From CAZQXD01 sp964597315 (GTDB lineage Bacteria > Pseudomonadota > Gammaproteobacteria > Competibacterales > Competibacteraceae): DNA of 64,000 bases. The notes under the pieces were generated by a model. The model ran no database searches and had not been told where the DNA came from. It saw nothing but the letters and a program-made list of their open reading frames with translations. A program made the position numbers and the translations under genes. This document shows, in pieces, positions 59,046-64,000 of this stretch; position 1 is the stretch's first letter; each line of letters starts with the position of its first letter. The stretch is taken from positions 1 to 64,000 of the forward strand of contig CAZQXD010000010.1 in the NCBI GenBank assembly GCA_964597315.1, written 5' to 3'.

Positions 59046-59390
59046 ATGGACTCCATCCTAGACCTGTTTGTTTCCCCGGCCCTGGCCCAGGCGGCGGGGC
59101 AGCCCGCTGGTCCCGGTCTGATGGGACTGCTGTTCCCCATCCTGTTGATCGTGGTTTTTTATTTCTTGATGATTCGGCCTCAGACCAAGCGCGCCAAGGA
59201 GCATAAGGCCATGGTGGAGGCCCTCAAAAAAGGAGATGAGGTGGTCACCGGCGGCGGCGTGCTGGGGCGGATCGCCGAGGTGGGGGACAATTTTATTCGC
59301 TTGGAGATCAGCGATGGAGTGCAGATCAAGGTCCAGAAGCATGCCGTGGGCTCGCTGATGCCCAAGGGCACGTTTAAAGATTCTCTCTAA
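59046..59390 (+). CDS. yajC: Sec translocon accessory protein YajC
   Basis: YajC, 114 residues, single-pass inner membrane partner of SecDF. The membrane segment GLLFPILLIVVFYFLMIRPQ and the following KRAKEHKAMVEALKKGDEVVTGGG are the family signature. It lies 45 bases after tgt and 34 before secD, in the order conserved in this phylum. Confidence 0.96.
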   Translation: MDSILDLFVSPALAQAAGQPAGPGLMGLLFPILLIVVFYFLMIRPQTKRAKEHKAMVEALKKGDEVVTGGGVLGRIAEVGDNFIRLEISDGVQIKVQKHAVGSLMPKGTFKDSL

Positions 59391-59424
59391 GCCCGCCGCT
59401 CCCGGCTCCAGGAACCCCCTTGCC

Positions 59425-61278
59425 ATGCTGAATCAATACCCGTGGTGGAAATACCTGTTTATCGCCCTGGTGACACTGGTGGGCGTGCTGTACGCCGTGC
59501 CTAATCTGTTCGGTGAGGACCCGGCGGTGCAGATCTCCCCGTCTCGGGGCGCGGAACTGGACCAGAGCGTCTACGAGCGGGTGGTGAAGCGTCTGGAGGT
59601 GGCTGGTATCAGCCCCAAAGGCGTGGAATTAGCCGAGGGGCGGTTGCTGGTGCGCCTGTTGGACACCGAGACCCAGTTAGAAGCGGCGGACCTGCTGCGC
59701 GACGAGCTGGGCCGGGATTACGTGGTGGCCCTGAATCTGGCCCAGTCCACCCCATCCTTGCTACGGGCCATGGGCATGCAGCCCATGTACCTGGGCCTGG
59801 ATTTGCGGGGCGGGGTGCATTTTCTCATGGAAGTGGACATGAACGCGGTAGTCCGTCAGACCGAGGAGCGCTATGTGGAGGAGGTCCGCACCCTGCTGCG
59901 GGATGAAAAAATCCGCTATCAGAGCGTGGGCCGGGCGGCCGGCGGGGTGCGGGTGAGCTTCACCAATATGGCCGAGCTGGATAAGGCCGAGGAGGTGATC
60001 CGTCTCCAGTATCCCAGCCTGCTGATTGGCAAGACCGAAACCGGCTTTAATCTGGATCTAAAGCTGCAAGATGAAGAAATCAAGGAGCATCGGGATTTCG
60101 CCCTGCAACAGAACATCACCACCTTGCGTAACCGAGTCAATGAGTTGGGGGTGGCCGAGCCAGTGATTCAGCAGCAGGGCACCCAACGCATCGTGGTCCA
60201 ACTCCCTGGGGTGCAGGATACGGCCCGGGCCAAAGAAATCCTGGGCGCCACCGCCACCCTGGAGTTCCGGTTGGTGGACGAGACCGAGGACGCCCGCCAG
60301 GCCGCCAGCACTGGCCGTGCGCCTCTGGGTACTCGCATTTACTACGAGCGCAACGGCAACCCGGTGCTGCTGGAACGGCGGGTGCTACTCACCGGCGACA
60401 ATATCACAGACGCCGCTTCCGGCCTGGACCAGCAAACCGGCGGCCCGGCGGTGTTCATTACCCTGGACGGGGCTGGCGCCCGGCGCTTCGAAAACGCCAC
60501 CAAGGACAAGATCGGTCGGCTGCTGGCGGTGGTGTTCATCGAGAACAAGGTGGAGACCATCACCCAGGAGGGCGAGACTCGGCGGGTGAGCAGCACCGTG
60601 GAAGAGGTCATCAACGTGGCCCGGATTCGCGACCGGCTGGGCAAGCGCTTCCAGATCACCGGTCTGGACTCCACTGGGGAAGCCCGCGATTTGGCCCTGC
60701 TATTGCGCGCCGGCGCCCTGGCTGCGCCCATCTCCATCATCGAAGAGCGCACCGTCGGTCCCAGCGTCGGCAAGGAGAACATCGATCAGGGCATGCGCTC
60801 CACGATGATTGCCTTTGTGCTGGTGATTGTGTTCATGGCCTGGTACTACCGGCTGTTCGGCGTGGTGTCCAATGTGGTGCTGGTGATGAACCTGGTGCTC
60901 ATCGTCGCTGTGCTGTCCATGCTCCAGGCCACCCTGACCCTGCCCGGCATCGCCGGCATCGTCCTGACCATGGGCATGGCGGTGGACGCCAACGTGCTGA
61001 TCTACGAGCGTATCCGCGAAGAACTGAGCCTGGGCAATACTCCCCAGAACGCTATCCATAGTGGCTACCAGAAAGCCTTTTCCACCATCGCCGACGCCAA
61101 TGTCACTACCCTGATCGCCGCGATTGTGCTGTTTGGTTTCGGCACCGGCCCGGTCAAGGGCTTCGCCGTCACCCTGAGCATCGGTATCCTGACGTCCCTG
61201 TTCACCGCCATCATGGGGTCACGGGCCATGATCAATTGGATTTATGGCGGTCGTCGGGTTCAGAGCCTGTCCATCTAA
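59425..61278 (+). CDS. secD: Protein export membrane protein SecD
   Basis: SecD, 617 residues, uses the proton gradient to pull secreted proteins across the inner membrane after SecYEG. The first membrane helix is at about 8-28. A large periplasmic part follows, with MYLGLDLRGGVHFLMEVDM and TTLRNRVNELGVAEPVIQQQG. The five C-terminal helices contain the RND-like GMAVDANVLIYERIREEL segment with conserved Asp. Confidence 0.97.
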   Translation: MLNQYPWWKYLFIALVTLVGVLYAVPNLFGEDPAVQISPSRGAELDQSVYERVVKRLEVAGISPKGVELAEGRLLVRLLDTETQLEAADLLRDELGRDYVVALNLAQSTPSLLRAMGMQPMYLGLDLRGGVHFLMEVDMNAVVRQTEERYVEEVRTLLRDEKIRYQSVGRAAGGVRVSFTNMAELDKAEEVIRLQYPSLLIGKTETGFNLDLKLQDEEIKEHRDFALQQNITTLRNRVNELGVAEPVIQQQGTQRIVVQLPGVQDTARAKEILGATATLEFRLVDETEDARQAASTGRAPLGTRIYYERNGNPVLLERRVLLTGDNITDAASGLDQQTGGPAVFITLDGAGARRFENATKDKIGRLLAVVFIENKVETITQEGETRRVSSTVEEVINVARIRDRLGKRFQITGLDSTGEARDLALLLRAGALAAPISIIEERTVGPSVGKENIDQGMRSTMIAFVLVIVFMAWYYRLFGVVSNVVLVMNLVLIVAVLSMLQATLTLPGIAGIVLTMGMAVDANVLIYERIREELSLGNTPQNAIHSGYQKAFSTIADANVTTLIAAIVLFGFGTGPVKGFAVTLSIGILTSLFTAIMGSRAMINWIYGGRRVQSLSI

Positions 61279-61292
61279 GACGGATTATTGCT

Positions 61293-62234
61293 ATGCGGCA
61301 TCTCATCAGTAACAAAACCCATATCGATTTCATGGGCGCCGGTCGCAGTCGGCTGGCTCTGTACGTCTCCGGCGGTCTGCTGGCGGTCCTGCTTCTGTCC
61401 CTGCTGTTCCGGGGGCTTAACTTCGGCCTGGATTTCACTGGCGGCACTATCATCGAAGTGGGCTACCCCCAGCCGGTGGAGATTCCCCTGGTGCGGGACA
61501 CCTTGGCTCAGTCCGGTTTCGGCGACGCCCAACTCCAGCACTTCGGCACCTCCCGGGATGTGCTGATTCGTATTGCCCCCCGGGAGGGTCTGAACACCGC
61601 CGATGTGAGCAGCCAGATCCTTAACGTCCTCAAGGCTGGCGCCGCCCAAGGGGTGGAAATGCGCCGGGTGGAGTTCGTGGGGCCGCAGGTGGGGGACGAA
61701 CTGGTGGAGGACGGTGGCCTGGCCCTGCTGTTCGCCATGATTGGCATTCTGCTGTATCTGTGGGTGCGCTTTGAGTGGCGGCTGTCGGTGGGGGCCATCG
61801 CCGCTACCTTCCACGACGTGCTGATTACTGTGGGGCTGTTCTCGCTGTTCCAAGTGGAGTTTGATCTGACCGTGCTGGCGGCGGTGTTGGCGGTGATCGG
61901 TTACTCCGTGAACGATACTGTGGTGGTGTTTGACCGCATCCGGGAGAACTTCCGGCGGATGCGCAAGGAAACCACCCTGGAGATCATGAATGCCTCCATC
62001 AACCAGACCCTGTCCCGCACCTTGATGACCAGTTTCACCACCTTGCTGGCGGTGGTGGTGTTGTATCTGTTGGGAGGCCCGGTGCTGAGCGGCTTTTCCC
62101 TGGCCCTGATCATCGGCATTGTGGTGGGAACCTACTCCAGTATTTATGTGGCCAGTAACGTTGCTCTGTTGCTGGGCCTGAGCCGGGAAGACTTGCTGCC
62201 CAAGGCTCGGGAGGAAGTGGACGACCGGCCTTAG
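61293..62234 (+). CDS. secF: Protein export membrane protein SecF
   Basis: SecF, 313 residues from the ATG at 61293; the frame is open to 61236 but that part overlaps secD. Six helices with the N-terminal LNFGLDFTGGTIIEVGYP and the conserved GYSVNDTVVVFDRIREN are present. It works as a heterodimer with SecD. It lies 14 bases after secD. Confidence 0.96.
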   Translation: MRHLISNKTHIDFMGAGRSRLALYVSGGLLAVLLLSLLFRGLNFGLDFTGGTIIEVGYPQPVEIPLVRDTLAQSGFGDAQLQHFGTSRDVLIRIAPREGLNTADVSSQILNVLKAGAAQGVEMRRVEFVGPQVGDELVEDGGLALLFAMIGILLYLWVRFEWRLSVGAIAATFHDVLITVGLFSLFQVEFDLTVLAAVLAVIGYSVNDTVVVFDRIRENFRRMRKETTLEIMNASINQTLSRTLMTSFTTLLAVVVLYLLGGPVLSGFSLALIIGIVVGTYSSIYVASNVALLLGLSREDLLPKAREEVDDRP

Positions 62235-62320
62235 AGTCGGCGCCGTTCAAGCGTGAAAGCGTGGCCCGCGCTCAGCTTGGCCGCCCAATCCCGATGGTGT
62301 TTCCCATGGGGCGCGGGGCT

Positions 62321-63406
62321 TCAAATTAATACCTGCCCATGGGATGTACTCAGCAACGCCTGGCGCAATTGCTCATTGCCGCGGATGGCATCCACCAGGC
62401 CCTGGTCTTTCCCAGCCATGAGAACGCCCAGCAGTTGTCCCAGGCAGCGCCCATAGAGGCGGCTTGCCCGCCCGGGGTCCTGGCTGGGGTAGTTGGAGCG
62501 GTTGCGCACCAGGATGCCGCTGGGCAGGACAACCGTCTCGTCCATTTTCGTCACTGCGGTATTGCCGCCGATACTGGCCGTGAGATCTTCGATAACGGCG
62601 CCCGGTCGCAGGATGTTCAGGGTCTCCATGGGCAGTAACAGCGGCGCCCGCTGGCCGTGACGCCGTGCCGTGGTAATGACAATATCCGGCGCGTGGGTCG
62701 CGATAGTCCGATACAGCACCCGCTGCTGAGAGACCAGAACCTGCTCCTGGTCAAGGCGGTCGAGCTTGGGTAGGGCCACGAAGCGGGCAGCAAATTCGGT
62801 TTCCAACCACCGTTTACGGGCGGTGCTAGTGGCGGCGACGATCAGCTTATTGTGGTTATTTTGAACCTGACGGATAGCCGACAAAGCGGTATTGCCAGAG
62901 CCAATCACCAGCACGGTCGCCCGATAGTCCGGCCCCCGGCGCCTGGCGACGCTGGCAACGGCGTTGCGATAGGCGATTTCTCCGGCCAGACGGCTCATGG
63001 CCGCCAGGGCATCCATGCCTTGGGTGGTTTCGTTTTGGGGCAACAGTTCCAGGGCGAGGGCGGTCAGGGAGTTCTCTCGTAAACCGGCGATATGTGCTCC
63101 GGGCTTAAAGGGGTCCAGAAAGCCGATGATGGTGGTTCCCGGAGACAAAAAGCCCATCTCGGCGATGGGGTCGGCGGGCAGTTTGAACCAGCAGACCAGG
63201 TCCGCGTCCGCGTACAGGGTTGTCTTTTTCCTGGCTAAGGACACGCCACAGGCCCGATACCGCTCGTCTGGATAGCCCGCAGCCACGCCCGCCCCAGCTT
63301 CCAGCCACACTTCCGCGCCCAAGGCCACCAGTTCTTTGGCCACCTCAGGCGTCATGGAGACGCGTTTTTCCGAGACCCTGGATTCTTTTGCCACGGCGAT
63401 CTTCAT
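62321..63406 (-). CDS. Alanine dehydrogenase / transhydrogenase alpha-like protein
   Basis: 361 residues of the AlaDh/PntA superfamily. The N-terminal domain begins MKIAVAKESRVSEKRVSMTPE, with the pyruvate/NAD-domain features LEAGAGVAAGYPDERY, and the central NAD(P)-binding stretch is VLVIGSGNTAL (GSGNTA at 169-174). In PntA this is normally GAGVAGLQA, so the nucleotide-binding loop is unusual. Membrane subunits PntAB/PntB are not adjacent. It may be a soluble dehydrogenase or a transhydrogenase relative; reaction not determined. Confidence 0.6.
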   Translation of the reverse strand: MKIAVAKESRVSEKRVSMTPEVAKELVALGAEVWLEAGAGVAAGYPDERYRACGVSLARKKTTLYADADLVCWFKLPADPIAEMGFLSPGTTIIGFLDPFKPGAHIAGLRENSLTALALELLPQNETTQGMDALAAMSRLAGEIAYRNAVASVARRRGPDYRATVLVIGSGNTALSAIRQVQNNHNKLIVAATSTARKRWLETEFAARFVALPKLDRLDQEQVLVSQQRVLYRTIATHAPDIVITTARRHGQRAPLLLPMETLNILRPGAVIEDLTASIGGNTAVTKMDETVVLPSGILVRNRSNYPSQDPGRASRLYGRCLGQLLGVLMAGKDQGLVDAIRGNEQLRQALLSTSHGQVLI

Positions 63407-63457
63407 GGTGGTTTTCTCCTTATTGCCGAAGACGGAATTAGCCGGTTTCCCGAGCCG

Positions 63458-64000
63458 TCACGACTTGACGCCTTCTAGCTCGGCGATGTTCGGCCCGTCA
63501 GCCTCCAAGGGCTTGATCCGCAGTTCGATGCCCGCGTCGGTCAACCGCTTCCACAGCTTGAACCACACTTCCTGACGAATCCCATCCCGCTTGGAGTAGT
63601 CTTCGGATGACCACACCGGCAGATAGCGCATCAAGGTGCTGCCCTCAAAGACCTCAACCCCGCTGAGGCGGATAAACTTGAGTTCGTCTTGAAGTATCAG
63701 CGTGCAGTCGTTTAGGGCCTGCATCATCAGCTCGCTGACGTGGTGGGGGTCGTGCCGGGGAGAAACGTAAACCTTGAAGTAGTCCAGCACAGGTTTGATG
63801 CGGGAAAAGTTCTTGATGGCCGAATCGGCGACCTGGCTATTGGGAATGTGATAGTGGTAGCGAACGGTATCCACCAGGATCGTGGTGCGCCAGGTCATGC
63901 CCACCACCCGCCCCGGCGTCAGGGAACCGATTTGTATGGTGTCGCCGATCTTGAAGGGGCGTTCAATGAAGATGGTGATTCCACCCAGGATATTGGCCAG
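63458..64000 (-). CDS. Mechanosensitive channel, MscS family (partial)
   Basis: The gene runs off the right edge; 180 codons remain. The visible start ILGGITIFIERPFKIGDTIQIG is the conserved end of the pore helix and beginning of the MscS beta domain. RVVGMTWRTTIL, YHIPNSQV and the C-terminal alpha-beta region follow. Such channels release solutes during osmotic downshock. It is 51 bases upstream of the transhydrogenase-like gene in the same direction, so they may be co-transcribed. Confidence 0.9.
   Translation of the reverse strand: MANILGGITIFIERPFKIGDTIQIGSLTPGRVVGMTWRTTILVDTVRYHYHIPNSQVADSAIKNFSRIKPVLDYFKVYVSPRHDPHHVSELMMQALNDCTLILQDELKFIRLSGVEVFEGSTLMRYLPVWSSEDYSKRDGIRQEVWFKLWKRLTDAGIELRIKPLEADGPNIAELEGVKS

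Noticed and set aside
1..64000. tRNA, rRNA, CRISPR array, insertion sequence or phage attachment site
   Set aside because: No cloverleaf-like segment, no regularly spaced short repeats, no transposase or integrase reading and no terminal inverted repeats were seen by eye.

Overview
The window is chromosomal DNA from a fairly high-GC gammaproteobacterium. The evidence is gene content and order: the end of the spc ribosomal operon followed by the alpha operon, uvrA / YajR-type transporter / ssb, miaB-ybeZ-ybeY-ybeX-lnt, DUF1451-leuS-lptE-holA-(proA)-nadD-rsfS-rlmH and tgt-yajC-secD-secF are all arrangements typical of Gammaproteobacteria. A leucine/isovalerate (liu) operon with its MerR regulator, a class I polyhydroxyalkanoate synthase and FolE2 suggest an aerobic, storage-polymer-making, environmental lineage (Chromatiales/Ectothiorhodospira-like is my guess, not proven). 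No rRNA, tRNA, CRISPR array, insertion sequence or prophage was seen.

Layout. 1-5138: rplX (partial) to rpmJ, the distal spc operon ending in secY-rpmJ. 5152-8103: alpha operon rpsM-rpsK-rpsD-rpoA-rplQ behind a good sigma70-type promoter. 8123-13760: a SAM-hydrolase gene whose start follows a hairpin, convergent with uvrA; a YajR-like transporter and ssb diverge from uvrA. 13765-15050: periplasmic MsrA and one or two small unknown genes. 15178-20405: the miaB-to-lnt block (tRNA modification, ribosome maturation, envelope lipoproteins). 20467-23544: accessory island of small secreted proteins, including a tandem pair of practically identical genes, an OmpA-domain protein and DUF1451. 23682-32323: leuS, LPS assembly, polymerase delta subunit, proline and NAD synthesis, ribosome factors and a DEAD-box helicase.

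32486-41068: leucine catabolism. liuR and the liuA-thiolase-liuB-liuC-liuD-liuE operon each have the same perfect 16-bp palindrome inside their promoter, so LiuR probably controls both. Leucine-derived isovaleryl-CoA would be turned into acetyl-CoA and acetoacetate; the embedded thiolase and the nearby phaC (41708-43510) suggest a possible link to polyhydroxybutyrate.

43601-57568: mixed accessory region: an SRPBCC protein, an orphan protein with a caspase-like His/Cys motif pair, a six-cysteine secreted protein, aldo-keto reductase, formate-tetrahydrofolate ligase, methyltransferase, EamA transporter, folE2, parC, an ECF sigma / RskA-like anti-sigma pair, a lipoprotein with a strict seven-residue glycine repeat, and a large secreted repeat protein. 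57870-62234: tgt-yajC-secD-secF. 62321-64000: a transhydrogenase-alpha/alanine-dehydrogenase-like protein and a partial MscS channel.

Most of the window is well-known housekeeping. The least explained parts are the duplicated secreted genes with a possible sigma54 promoter (20875-21797), the caspase-like orphan (44187-45035), the heptad lipoprotein (55395-55718) and the hairpin between the apparent Shine-Dalgarno and the start of the SAM hydrolase (8119-8153).
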